Shown: piece after piece, positions 8,113 to 16,932 of the stretch
Layout: the number at the start of each line of letters is the position of its first letter
How positions within the stretch are numbered: the first letter of the stretch is position 1
Assembly (NCBI RefSeq): GCF_013141715.1
Contig: NZ_WHOA01000079.1
Coordinates: 1 to 42,226 of the forward strand
Direction of reading: 5' to 3'
Origin: Paenibacillus phytorum
GTDB lineage: Bacteria; Bacillota; Bacilli; Paenibacillales; NBRC-103111
Length of the DNA: 42,226 bases
Notes under the pieces: model-generated
Seen by the model: the letters and a program-made list of their open reading frames with translations, nothing else
The model's database searches: none
What the model was told of the DNA's origin: nothing
Position numbers and translations under genes: made by a program

Positions 8113-8996
8113 GTTGAAGGTCGGTTCGGACCGTCCAGTTTCTTATCAACAAAGCCCTCTTTCCCTGCTGGTGTTGCGGCCTTCTCGCGCTCTTGGTTTT
8201 GCTGTTCTTGCTGGATTTGCGTCTTGGAATCGTTTTGACTCAATGCACTCAGCTCCTTTCTGCTAGTATTATGTGTCAAAACGGGGAGAAGCATTCCAAC
8301 GATAAGCATGAATAGAAACAATAGCTGCACTAAACTAAGATACAGCAGTGTCGGTTTAGCAGCACTAAAAAAGCTGGCTAGCATCCCCACCGCTCCCCCA
8401 TACAACAGCGAATATTTGAGCAGTACGCCTTGTCCAAGCGTCTTCTTACGCGGCTCTATAACATGCTGCCAAGTAAGCAGTGGCACAAGAAGCAGCGAAA
8501 TATAAGCGTGATAAGGATGAAAACGAGATACCGTACCCTCGACCCCAATGCCCCAAGGTACCGCTGTAGGCAGTCCATATGCGGGAATTAGTGCACAGAA
8601 TAGGAAAACAGAAGCCGTTATTCCAATTGCGATAACATCCAGTACAAGGGAGAGTGGCGTTCGATTTTTACGAATTTGGTAGTACATGTAGATACAAGCA
8701 ATCAGCACACCTAAAGCAATCTCCGTGCCCGAGCCAGACACCATGAGCAGCTTTAATGGATTATTCCACAAAAGGGATGGCTGCGTCACAATGACCCCTA
8801 GCTTCCAGGTCAACAAAACGATAATAGCACTGTTAAAAATAAGATCCTCAATAGGCTTGGCAATCACGATTTGGTTATCTTTCAACAAACGCTGCGATAC
8901 CCTTCGAATTAGCCACAGTCCCAAAGCACACGCCAGCAGCAGCGCCAGTAATCTTCCTTGCAGTTGAAACGGTCCAATCTGTAACACATCAGGCAT
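8109..8996 (-). CDS. Lgt-like membrane protein without visible catalytic residues
   Basis: 295 residues with about seven hydrophobic segments and a Gln/Glu/Lys-rich cytoplasmic tail (about 245-295). The layout and a block reading YGLPTAVPWGIGVEG then FHPYHAYISLLL recall prolipoprotein diacylglyceryl transferase (G-x-PT-x-x-PWG ... HP-x-x-x-Y-E). The family's His-Gly catalytic segment and the R-x-G-N-x-x-N-x-E signature before that block are not present: the equivalent stretch reads FLFCALIPAYG. So a relative that lost transferase activity, or a distinct family, is likely. It is coupled by overlap to the downstream 135-residue gene. The start ATG has only a weak ribosome site. Confidence 0.75.
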   Translation of the reverse strand: MPDVLQIGPFQLQGRLLALLLACALGLWLIRRVSQRLLKDNQIVIAKPIEDLIFNSAIIVLLTWKLGVIVTQPSLLWNNPLKLLMVSGSGTEIALGVLIACIYMYYQIRKNRTPLSLVLDVIAIGITASVFLFCALIPAYGLPTAVPWGIGVEGTVSRFHPYHAYISLLLVPLLTWQHVIEPRKKTLGQGVLLKYSLLYGGAVGMLASFFSAAKPTLLYLSLVQLLFLFMLIVGMLLPVLTHNTSRKELSALSQNDSKTQIQQEQQNQEREKAATPAGKEGFVDKKLDGPNRPST

Positions 8997-9062
8997 AGAT
9001 AACGCCAGCCTCTCTCATTCGACTATCTTTATCGTAGTCAAAGTAAGAGGCATCTGCAACTG

Positions 9063-9950
9063 TTAAGGCTCCAAGAATTGGAACGTGAATGAGGATTTCT
9101 TCAATTTTTCAAAATGAAAGCCGGCTGCTTGCAGCTTTTTGATCACGATAGGCAGCGCTTCTAAGGTTGTTGTCTTGTAGGTGTTATCGTGCATCAGCAC
9201 AATAATGCTCTTCTTGCCGCGGCTAGCGCTAAGCACGGAATCGATAATCATTTCCCTGTCTTGCACAGGAGCAGCCGCATCGGTTGAGCTCACGTTCCAG
9301 TCGAAATACTGGTACCCCTCCTTTTTCGCCACGCTAGCTACTTTACTCATAATGCCTCTGCCTCCTGGCTTCCAGCTCAAGTGATTATTCGAACCTCCCG
9401 GAAACCGCAAAATATCAGGACGATAGCCGACCGTTTCCTCCAAGAGCTGATCCAACCTACGAACATCCTTCATGAAAGCTTCAGGGGATTTATAAATACG
9501 ATTATAGTCATGTGAGTATGTATGATTCCCTAGGGCATGGCCTTCAGCGACGATTTGCTTATAAAGCGCGCGCCCCTCGCTCGTATCCGCGCCGACAACA
9601 AAAAAAGTGGCGGTGACACCGAATCTTTTTAAAATATGAAGTATCTTGCTCGTACTCTCAGAAGGTCCGTCATCGAAGGTGAGGTATGCAATTTTGCCAG
9701 AACCAGAAGAAGAGAAGTGTGGAGGTCCCGTGTAGAAATGCTGCGTTTCCACAATTTCGTCTTCTACGTAAGTCGCTGTGGAAGCTGTGGATGTCTTCTC
9801 TGTTCCATTTGGTGAAAGCTGCAATGTCTTGATGGATACTGATTTCGGGTCCTTCCCTTTATGTAATTCTGGTGTCGAGCATCCAATTAAGCTAGATCCA
9901 CTCAGAAACATCGTTACAAGTACACCTGTAATCCGAATCATGCTACCCAT
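9063..9950 (-). CDS. polysaccharide deacetylase lipoprotein (NodB domain)
   Basis: 295-residue surface enzyme, probably removing acetyl groups from peptidoglycan or another N-acetylglucosamine polymer. A lipobox LIGC puts the lipid on Cys24; a Ser/Thr-rich linker reaches about residue 85. The NodB domain has all five motifs: TFDDGP (91-96; the metal and catalytic Asp), GNHTYSH (metal His pair), RFPGG, DWN and LMHD. I start at 9950 because GGGGGGAA lies about eight bases upstream and the lipoprotein signal then begins at once; the longer reading from 10058 adds a charged, unrelated stretch. Monocistronic; upstream lies palindrome array 10063-10252. Confidence 0.93.
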   Translation of the reverse strand: MGSMIRITGVLVTMFLSGSSLIGCSTPELHKGKDPKSVSIKTLQLSPNGTEKTSTASTATYVEDEIVETQHFYTGPPHFSSSGSGKIAYLTFDDGPSESTSKILHILKRFGVTATFFVVGADTSEGRALYKQIVAEGHALGNHTYSHDYNRIYKSPEAFMKDVRRLDQLLEETVGYRPDILRFPGGSNNHLSWKPGGRGIMSKVASVAKKEGYQYFDWNVSSTDAAAPVQDREMIIDSVLSASRGKKSIIVLMHDNTYKTTTLEALPIVIKKLQAAGFHFEKLKKSSFTFQFLEP

Positions 9951-10062
9951 TCTATGTTCCCCCCTGCCCGATCTGAAACTCTCTTCTCCATCGCGAATAG
10001 TCGCTCCATTAGAATCCGTTCTTATTATGGCTTCCTTTGCTTTCGACATTAAACCCAATATT

Positions 10063-10252
10063 TCCCGGGAAATTTGTAAAAGTGCTGTTTTCTTCGTCTA
10101 AATAACATAAATAAGCGCGAAAATCGCGCTTACAGCAAGAGCTATGCGAACCGAAGCTCGCCCACAGAGTCCGAGAAGCCGGAAATCGACTTCTCAGTAG
10201 ACCATCTCGCGCGTCCATGCAGGTTAAGCTCGGAAAACGAACTTAATCTGCA
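10063..10252. repeat. four-core palindrome array, CG-RAAAW-CG type
   Basis: Hairpin-forming cores are centred at 10122 (AAGCGCGA/TCGCGCTT around AAA), 10184 (GAGAAGCCG/CGACTTCTC) and 10235 (15-bp arms with two G-U-type changes). A degenerate core sits at about 10071 within CCGGGAAATTTG. Distances are 51, 62 and 51 bp. The central 17 bases of the three good cores align as A-R-S-N-CG-R-AAA-W-CG. An extra small hairpin (GAGCT/AGCTC, 10139-10159) lies in the 62-bp gap. It fills most of the 360-bp gap between the deacetylase and the sugar block. Function unknown. Confidence 0.75.
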
Positions 10253-10267
10253 TCGCCCGAATAAATC

Positions 10268-10294
10268 GTAAAAGCCCCCCACAAGGAGGAGCTT
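10268..10294 (-). terminator. terminator of the sugar transport/sensing block
   Basis: On the minus strand AAGCTCCTCC pairs with GGGGGGCTT (with G-U pairs) around a TTGT loop, followed by T's. It resembles the terminator at 18932-18958. Confidence 0.75.
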
Positions 10295-10310
10295 CTTAAT
10301 AAAACACTTT

Positions 10311-11297
10311 CTATTTCTCAACGAATGGAAACAGCAGCTTTTGATTTTCTCTGGTGTACATATTTTCTTTCGTGATAACCTCAGAGCCAGTATCTATTGA
10401 CGCCTTGACGTTTTCCCCACTATAAACCTGAAGTGCGGTTTTCACCGCTAGATATCCCATGTTAAAAGGCTTTTGCACAATGGTCGCTTGCAGGATCCCA
10501 GCCTCCAGGAAAGCTACTTCATTCATCGAGCTATCGAAGCCAACCAGCTTAATGTTATGGTCGGGATCAAGCTCTTTCAACGCCCTCGCAGCCCCTACCG
10601 TAGAGACTTCATTCAATCCGAAAATGCCGCGAATATCCGAATGTTCGGCAAGGAGATTTTTCGTTTGCTCATACGCTTTGTCTTCCGAACCATTACTATA
10701 TAACGTATCTAAAATCTGTATGGAAGGATCATTCTTCAAATGGTCTCGCACCCCATTCTCCCTATCCAGCTGGGTTGTGGATCTTTTGACAAAACTGACG
10801 ATCGCATAAGTAGCAGGTCCCTGTACATAGCGTCTCATCGCTTCAACTGCTTTGCTCCCTGCTGCATAGTTATCAGTTGCAATCAAACTGGTTGAAACAC
10901 CGCCTTCGAGACCCGAGTCTACCGTAATTAGCTTAATGCCGGAACTAATTACTCTTTGAGCAACAGGCACCAACCGGTTATAATCCGTCGCCGCCAACAT
11001 GATGGCTTTCGGCTTCAATGCGATCGCCTCTTCCACCAACTTTATCTGCTCGTCGATGTCTGATTCGGACGGCGTTCCCATCACTTTCACCTCTGTATTG
11101 TACTCTTTGGCCGCCGCAGTCACTCCTTGGTTCAAAACCCGCCAAAATTCCACATGAGGATCGATCGTCTTGGGAATGAGGATAAGCGGCCTGTCCTTTG
11201 CCTCTATGCCCTTTGACACGATGAGGTACGCTGTCGTCATGAGCAGGACCAGTATGACTGCAATCGCTACGTAGCTTACTCTAATTTTCAACCTCAC
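10311..11297 (-). CDS. membrane-anchored periplasmic-binding-type sugar sensor protein
   Basis: About 328 residues of the ribose/galactose-binding (Peripla_BP_4) fold. The N-terminus is a single uncleaved-looking hydrophobic anchor (about 8-28) with no lipobox, unlike the binding lipoprotein at 14811. The core has KTIDPHVEFWRVLNQGVTAA, VDSGLEGG, GIFGLNEVSTVGAARAL and VGFDSS, all typical sugar-contact regions. It directly follows the YesM-type kinase gene, so I infer it presents the ligand to that kinase, as in known binding-protein/LytS/YesN systems. The start is uncertain: GTG at 11297, or TTG at 11291, which has the better-spaced GAGGTG. Last gene of the block. Confidence 0.85.
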   Translation of the reverse strand: MRLKIRVSYVAIAVILVLLMTTAYLIVSKGIEAKDRPLILIPKTIDPHVEFWRVLNQGVTAAAKEYNTEVKVMGTPSESDIDEQIKLVEEAIALKPKAIMLAATDYNRLVPVAQRVISSGIKLITVDSGLEGGVSTSLIATDNYAAGSKAVEAMRRYVQGPATYAIVSFVKRSTTQLDRENGVRDHLKNDPSIQILDTLYSNGSEDKAYEQTKNLLAEHSDIRGIFGLNEVSTVGAARALKELDPDHNIKLVGFDSSMNEVAFLEAGILQATIVQKPFNMGYLAVKTALQVYSGENVKASIDTGSEVITKENMYTRENQKLLFPFVEK

Positions 11298-11300
11298 ACC

Positions 11301-13091
11301 TCAATTCTCACTATCGTTATGGATTGGGGGTATTGCTGGAATACGTACAGTTACCGTTGTGCCCTCTTCTAGCTCACTCTCAAATTGCAATCCGTAAAGC
11401 TCCCCGAAATAAAGCTGGATGCGATGATTCACGTTGTGCACGCCGAAGCCTTTGCCCGACTCTGCTTGACGTGTTTTGAGCATCAACATTTTCAATTTCT
11501 CTTCGCTCATCCCAACACCGTTATCCATGACCTTGAGCTCAATATCTCCTTCGATCCTACGTCCCGTGATTCTTATATGACCGCGTTCAGGTAGATGCTT
11601 CATTCCATGGTATATGGCATTTTCAACCAGGGGCTGCAAAATAATTTTCAATATTCGACAGCTGAGAATGTCCGATTCTACTTCGACTTCGTACGTAAAT
11701 TTATTCCGATAACGGATGTTCTGAATCGTCAAATAGTTCTGAATGTGCTCCAATTCAACCGCAATTGGTATGAGTTCTTCCCCTTTGCTAATGCTCGAAC
11801 GGAGGAGTTTGGACAAGGCCGAAGTCATCGTAACCACCTCATCCACCTTACCCATTTCAGCCATCCAAATGATAGAATCCAGTGTATTGTACAGAAAATG
11901 GGGCTGAATCTGCGCCTGTAACGCTTTCAGCTCACTGATTCGTTTGACTTCCTGATCTTTCAAAGTTTGGTTCATGAGCTCTTTGATTTTGCTGATCATT
12001 AGATTAAAGGTACGTGACAGTTTACTAATCTCATTCGCACCTTCTACATCGACGCGAATGTCGAAGTTACCTTTCTCTACCTGCTTCATATGTACTTCCA
12101 GTTGTTTAATCGGCTTGGTTAGGGTGACAGACAGCAAAATGGAGATCGCTAAAGCAATGATTAACGAGATGCCGCCCCACATCGCCGAAGTCAGCTGCAT
12201 GTCCTTCTTATTTCCGCTTAGATCCCCGGCGTAGGTAACCCCAACAATTTTCCAACCAAATTTCGTAGTACGGACGGTGTAGATTTTGCTTTGCTCTTTT
12301 TCTTGCGTATGGAAGGTGCTGTCCTTTGCCTGTAAGAGAGTAGGAATATCCTCTGATTTCAGCCCTGAGTAGATAAGTTGCTGCTGAGGATGATAAATCA
12401 GATCGCCAGCTTGGTCGAGTATGAAGACGTACCCTCTTTGCCCAAGTTGAATTTGATTGCATAGATCATTAATGACGTTATAATTCAAATCGACCAACAG
12501 AACACCGCTCGCTGCACCAGGCAATGGATTAGGCATTTGCTTACTGATCGATACGACCCATTTGTACTCATCCTTATATAGGTGCTGAACGTGTGAGGGA
12601 GAAATGGCCACGTCGCCATTGACTTTACTAGCCTTGCTGTACCATTCTTGCGAAATTAACTCGGCATACGATTTGAAATTTGCATCCATGCGTTCCGATA
12701 CGATGGCGCCATTGGAGCCCGCAAATACGATGGAAGCGATATCGTTCCGAGAAGCAACAATGGCATGAAAATAACTGCTGATCTGACTCGCTAGCTGCAC
12801 TCCCTCTGCCTCATTCGGGTTTTTCAACGCCAAGTATCGTTTCAAATCGGTGTTGCTCAGCGAGAGGGCTGATATACTTTCCATGTTACCAATGTAGGTT
12901 TGGATATTCTTGTTTACTTGTTCGATAAGCTGCTTGGTATATTCCAATGAAGTATCCGTAACAGCCACTGTAGAGAGGCGGTAAGCGCTGTAGCTTAGGA
13001 TGATGGTCGTGCAAAGAATTAAGCATGAAAACGACAGAGCAATCTTCGTATGAATGCTTTTGAATTGAATAGGACGCTGCCAGATTCTCAT
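11301..13091 (-). CDS. YesM-type sensor histidine kinase
   Basis: 596-residue membrane kinase. Two transmembrane segments (about 18-40 and 300-325) flank an extracytoplasmic sensor region of the Cache type. A HAMP linker follows (LTKPIKQLEVHMKQVEKG). The His_kinase domain has the phospho-acceptor in LQAQIQPHFLYNTLDSI, then ATP-binding boxes: N box in ENAIYHGMKH, G1 DNGVGMS and G2 GFGVHNVNHRI. Its ATG overlaps the stop of the response-regulator gene (ATGA), so both are translated together. With its neighbour it should control the upstream sugar transporter operon. No residue needed for activity appears missing. Confidence 0.95.
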   Translation of the reverse strand: MRIWQRPIQFKSIHTKIALSFSCLILCTTIILSYSAYRLSTVAVTDTSLEYTKQLIEQVNKNIQTYIGNMESISALSLSNTDLKRYLALKNPNEAEGVQLASQISSYFHAIVASRNDIASIVFAGSNGAIVSERMDANFKSYAELISQEWYSKASKVNGDVAISPSHVQHLYKDEYKWVVSISKQMPNPLPGAASGVLLVDLNYNVINDLCNQIQLGQRGYVFILDQAGDLIYHPQQQLIYSGLKSEDIPTLLQAKDSTFHTQEKEQSKIYTVRTTKFGWKIVGVTYAGDLSGNKKDMQLTSAMWGGISLIIALAISILLSVTLTKPIKQLEVHMKQVEKGNFDIRVDVEGANEISKLSRTFNLMISKIKELMNQTLKDQEVKRISELKALQAQIQPHFLYNTLDSIIWMAEMGKVDEVVTMTSALSKLLRSSISKGEELIPIAVELEHIQNYLTIQNIRYRNKFTYEVEVESDILSCRILKIILQPLVENAIYHGMKHLPERGHIRITGRRIEGDIELKVMDNGVGMSEEKLKMLMLKTRQAESGKGFGVHNVNHRIQLYFGELYGLQFESELEEGTTVTVRIPAIPPIHNDSEN

Positions 13092-14704
13092 AGGCTCAGC
13101 TGACCTTTGTGCGCTGATCTGAATTCTTTGGGGGTCATGCCTGTATTTCTTTTGAAAATAACGCTAAAATATTGCGGATCACTGTAGCCAACCTTAGCGG
13201 CAAGCTCATAGGTTTTCAACTGTGAAGCAGCGAGCATTTCTTTGGCTTTATCCAAACGGTAACGGGTCACGTACTCGACGAAGGTCTCGCCCGTATGCGG
13301 TTTGAACAAAGCACTGAAGTAGCTCATGCTCATATAAATATGATTGCACACCTGCTGAAGCGAAAGCTGTTCGTCCGCATAATTCGCATGAATATAGGCG
13401 ACCGCGGCTTCCATCTGGGCTTGAGACACTTTGGTTCGTTTCTCAGCCAGCAAGTCCACGAGCGCTAGACAAATTTCCTCTAACCAGAACCGCACATCAT
13501 CTAAGGTTTTCCTCGCATATAACTGCATAAAAGAATGATCGCCAAGCACCGCAGCTTCTTCGAAACCAGTCTCCACCAATACGTTCATTAAGGCGACGAG
13601 CAGTTTATTCAGTTTGCCGTAGCATTTATCCATCGAGCAGGAGCCCTTCTTCATTTCATTGATCCAATCCTGCAGCGTAAGCGTTACGACTGTCTTTTCA
13701 CCTGTTTTAATGGCAGAAATCAGCTTCTTCTCCATATGGATGTAACCAAGATTGTCTAGGCTGCTCCCAAATTCCATATCCCCAATCGAAATAATCCGGT
13801 TATTCCCAAGCAAAAAGCGGTAATCTAACGCAGAAAGCGCTTCCTGAAATGCTTTTGGCAGGTCTCGCAGATCGCTGTAAGTGCGCCCAATCCCCATCGT
13901 TACCGTCATGTTCAAATATTTCTCGATACTGTGCCTCACATGTTCGGCAAGCGTTTGACAGGTCAATTCTATCCTTTCAGAATCGCCAGAAAGCAGTGCG
14001 ACAAGCTTGTCATCACGCGTTCGGAATACGATACCGCCTTGTTCTTTCTCCATAATTTCATGAAAAATGTTATAGGCTGCAAAGCGTAACAGCTCCTCCT
14101 CAGCCACAGGGTCACTGTGGCACTCACGATGAAATGCGTCAATATCAAGAGCAAGTACCGTAAAACTAGGACCGCTCAAAGACAGTCCAAACATCTGGAA
14201 CTTGCGTTCAATTTCATCTTTTCTCATACAGGAAGTAACTAACCGTTCAAGAAATCGCTCTCGAAGAAGCGGCATGCTTTCGTGAAACTGATGACGGAGA
14301 AAGGTGACATCTTCCCGTTGTTTGCGCTCCTCATCCAGCTCTAGCCTTAACTTATGAAGAAATTCGGTGAATTCTGCGGCGTTGATCGGCTTCAGTAAAT
14401 AATCTTTGACCTTGAGTTTGATCGCCTGCTTCGCATAATCAAAATCCTCGTAACCGGTTACAATAATAACTTTAACATCCCGGTAATTCGCAGCAATGAG
14501 CTCTGTCAGTTGAAGGCCGTCCATGAACGGCATGCAAATATCTGTAATGACTGCATCCGGCTGCAGACTCTCCAGCGCCTCATAGGCATCTCTGCCATTA
14601 TCGAAATCTCCAACTAGTTGGAAGCCGCACGCCTCCCAATTCGTCTTTCGCTTGATGCCTTCTCTGACTTCATCTTCATCGTCAATCATGATGATTTTGT
14701 ACAA
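13088..14704 (-). CDS. YesN-type response regulator with AraC DNA-binding domain
   Basis: 538 residues. The receiver domain (1-120) has the acidic pair IDDEDE, phospho-acceptor Asp55 in VITDICMP, and Lys in DYLLKPIN. A middle region (about 150-420) of the kind found in YesN proteins follows, then an AraC-type double helix-turn-helix (about 435-535: LSLQQVCNHIYMSMSYFSAL and YELAAKVGYSDPQYFSVIFK). Start is TTG with GAGGTGA seven bases upstream. It is separated from the binding-lipoprotein gene by a hairpin at 14778-14803 and coupled to the kinase. Likely activates the transporter genes; a palindrome at 18540-18560 is a candidate site. Confidence 0.95.
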   Translation of the reverse strand: MYKIIMIDDEDEVREGIKRKTNWEACGFQLVGDFDNGRDAYEALESLQPDAVITDICMPFMDGLQLTELIAANYRDVKVIIVTGYEDFDYAKQAIKLKVKDYLLKPINAAEFTEFLHKLRLELDEERKQREDVTFLRHQFHESMPLLRERFLERLVTSCMRKDEIERKFQMFGLSLSGPSFTVLALDIDAFHRECHSDPVAEEELLRFAAYNIFHEIMEKEQGGIVFRTRDDKLVALLSGDSERIELTCQTLAEHVRHSIEKYLNMTVTMGIGRTYSDLRDLPKAFQEALSALDYRFLLGNNRIISIGDMEFGSSLDNLGYIHMEKKLISAIKTGEKTVVTLTLQDWINEMKKGSCSMDKCYGKLNKLLVALMNVLVETGFEEAAVLGDHSFMQLYARKTLDDVRFWLEEICLALVDLLAEKRTKVSQAQMEAAVAYIHANYADEQLSLQQVCNHIYMSMSYFSALFKPHTGETFVEYVTRYRLDKAKEMLAASQLKTYELAAKVGYSDPQYFSVIFKRNTGMTPKEFRSAHKGQLSL

Positions 14705-14777
14705 TATGGGTCACCTCTGGCGAAATCGAATTTAGCTCTATGTGTATTGTACACAGCAGTTTCAATAAATGACAATA

Positions 14778-14803
14778 GAGACTGCCCGTATTGGCGCAGC
14801 CTC
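14778..14803 (-). terminator. hairpin between binding-protein and regulator genes, possible attenuator
   Basis: GAGACTGC and GCAGCCTC form an eight-base stem with one G-U pair. Only a weak T-run follows, so partial read-through into the regulatory genes is likely, with more mRNA for the binding lipoprotein. Confidence 0.6.
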
Positions 14804-14810
14804 TTCATTC

Positions 14811-15845
14811 TTATTCGTAGAGCAGCGGCTTGATATCAGCAGCATCAATGTTCGTTTTGTCGTACCAGTGGAAGCCTGTATCGATCGATTTAGGAACAGT
14901 CTCACCCTTGATCGATTGGACGGCTGCTTTCACTGACCAGTAACCGATGCCGATCGGATCCTGTGTAATGGCACCGGCCATCTTACCGCTGCGGATCGCA
15001 TCCATTTGCTGCTTGCCGGAGTCGTAGCCAATGACAGTGATCTTTCCATCTTTTTTTAGCTCTGTAACGGCATTGATAACACCGATCGCGGATCCTTCGT
15101 TCGCACCGAAGAAACCTTTAATACTCGGATGAGCTTGGATAATTGCTTTGGCCAAATCTGTGGATTTGAGTTGATCGCCCCCGCCGTACTGCGTATCAAC
15201 AATTTTGATATTCGGATATTTCTCTTTGATCCGATTCGTGAATCCATCCCGGCGATCAATGCCCGTACGACTCGTTTGGTCGTGTACGACAAGGGCGATC
15301 TCACCCTCGTTGCCGATGAGCGACGCCATTTTATCAGCTGCCAACGCGGCAGCGGCTTTGTTATCGGTGGCGGCCGTCGTCACCGGAATGTCGCTGTCGA
15401 CACCGGAGTCAAAGCCGATGACGGGGATTTTGCCTGCTTTTGCCTTCTCTAGCAGCGGTGTGGCTGCTTTGCTGTCCAGTGCTGCGAAAGCGATGGCTGC
15501 TGGCTTTTTGCCCAATGCAGCTTGCAGCATTTCAATTTGCTTATCCACTTGTGTCTCTGTTTCTGGACCTTCGAACGTAATTTCTACATTAAATTCTTTG
15601 GCGGCTTTCTCTGCCCCCTGTTTGACAGCTTGCCAGAATTGGTGCTGGAAGCCTTTTGAGATGACCGGAATATAAATTTTATCCGGTTTTGCCGCAGCAG
15701 GCGCCGCTGTTGTTGATGCTGCTGGCGCAGCCGTTGTTGCCGCTGTTTTCGTATCCGTCGTTTTGGCACCGCATGCCCCAAGTACTATCGTCGTTAATAA
15801 TAATAGCGATGATGCTACCGCAAATTTCTTTGTCCGTTTATGCAA
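14811..15845 (-). CDS. sugar ABC transporter substrate-binding lipoprotein (RbsB-like)
   Basis: 344 residues. A signal peptide ends in lipobox VLGAC, followed by an Ala/Thr/Pro linker (about 28-55) and a Peripla_BP_4 domain. Sugar-binding signatures include SKGFQHQFWQAVKQGAEKAA, FDSGVDSDIP, GFFGANEGSAIGVINA and VIGYDSGKQQ. It delivers a pentose or hexose to the permease and ATPase encoded just upstream; the exact sugar is not evident. The start is TTG with GGGGAG six bases upstream. A small hairpin (ACTCC/GGAGT, 15881-15895) lies in the 62-base gap behind the permease gene. Confidence 0.95.
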   Translation of the reverse strand: MHKRTKKFAVASSLLLLTTIVLGACGAKTTDTKTAATTAAPAASTTAAPAAAKPDKIYIPVISKGFQHQFWQAVKQGAEKAAKEFNVEITFEGPETETQVDKQIEMLQAALGKKPAAIAFAALDSKAATPLLEKAKAGKIPVIGFDSGVDSDIPVTTAATDNKAAAALAADKMASLIGNEGEIALVVHDQTSRTGIDRRDGFTNRIKEKYPNIKIVDTQYGGGDQLKSTDLAKAIIQAHPSIKGFFGANEGSAIGVINAVTELKKDGKITVIGYDSGKQQMDAIRSGKMAGAITQDPIGIGYWSVKAAVQSIKGETVPKSIDTGFHWYDKTNIDAADIKPLLYE

Positions 15846-15907
15846 TCTAATCTCCCCTTACTTATAGTTTGTTGTATGTGACTCCGACTTGGAGTGAATA
15901 CCGAAGT

Positions 15908-16912
15908 TTATTTCTTGCGGCGTCGCATCATATCCGCGTAAACTGCCAGTACAACGACAACACCTACAATAACCGTCTGCCATTCTTGTTTAACTGATAA
16001 GATTCGCAGCCCGTTCGTGAGTACGCTCATAATGAGGGCACCGATGACGGTTCCGAGAATGGATCCTTTGCCGCCACTTAAGGAAGTGCCGCCGATGACC
16101 ACTGCAGCGATCGCTTCCAGCTCATAGCCAGAGCCGAGCGCGGGTTGAGCTGAATTGAGGCGGGAGGCCATCATAATGCCGGCGATACCGCTAAACACGC
16201 CAGTCAGCGAGTAGATGACAATTTTCCAATAGTCTACATTAACACCGGAAAGCCTAGTGGATTCTTCATTGCTTCCTAGGGCAAAGTTATAACGTCCAAT
16301 GATCGTCCTCGATAAAATAATGCTGGCAATGATCGCAGCGCCGAAGAAAACAAGAATCGCGTTAGGAATTTCGAAGCCAGGGATGATTGAATTCAGAATG
16401 GAGCCCATCGAAATCTGCGAGAATGCCGGCGTATCGTTAAAATAAATCGGCTTCGTCCCAGAGATGACGAGAGAAAGTCCTTTGGTCACCATCATCATAG
16501 CTAGTGTTGCAATGAAGGGCGGAATTTTCATTTTCGCCACGAGAAGCCCGCTGATCAGACCGCAAATGGCTCCAGTGGCAATGCCCCCGATAATGCCAAG
16601 CGGCATTGGTAAATGCCACGTTGTGATGATGACTCCCGCCATTACCGACGAGAAGGTCATGACGGTTCCGACGGCTAGATCAATTCCAGAGGTGATGATA
16701 ACGAACGTTGAACCTAAAGCAAGCACGCCGATAACGGCTGTTGAGAGCATAATGGCTACGATATTATTGAATTGAAAAAAATTGCTGGAAGATACCGAGA
16801 AGATAATAACCAACATAATCAAGCTGGCGAATGCCAGCAGCTTCTGTGCCGCGCCGGTTTGACCTGAAATCGTGGGCACTATTTTTTTGCGTACAAGCCA
16901 TGTTGACATCAT
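15908..16912 (-). CDS. sugar ABC transporter permease (RbsC-like)
   Basis: 334-residue integral membrane permease of the ribose/xylose/arabinose class, with eight to ten hydrophobic segments. Characteristic parts: TFVIITSGIDLAVGTVMTFS, GLLVAKMKIPPFIATLAMM, and the cytoplasmic-loop/ATPase contact region GSNEESTRLSGVNVDYWKI, then AAVVIGGTSLSGGKGSILGT. Two adjacent ATGs follow TAGGAGGAATC; either can be used. It forms an operon with the ATPase (20 bases upstream) and the binding lipoprotein. A single permease gene suggests a homodimer in the transporter. Confidence 0.95.
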   Translation of the reverse strand: MMSTWLVRKKIVPTISGQTGAAQKLLAFASLIMLVIIFSVSSSNFFQFNNIVAIMLSTAVIGVLALGSTFVIITSGIDLAVGTVMTFSSVMAGVIITTWHLPMPLGIIGGIATGAICGLISGLLVAKMKIPPFIATLAMMMVTKGLSLVISGTKPIYFNDTPAFSQISMGSILNSIIPGFEIPNAILVFFGAAIIASIILSRTIIGRYNFALGSNEESTRLSGVNVDYWKIVIYSLTGVFSGIAGIMMASRLNSAQPALGSGYELEAIAAVVIGGTSLSGGKGSILGTVIGALIMSVLTNGLRILSVKQEWQTVIVGVVVVLAVYADMMRRRKK

Positions 16913-16932
16913 GATTCCTCCTAAGACATCCG

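Noticed and set aside
10113..10252. series of ordinary terminators
   Set aside because: The hairpins lack T-runs and stand at fixed 62 and 51 bp distances; the real terminator is at 10268-10294.
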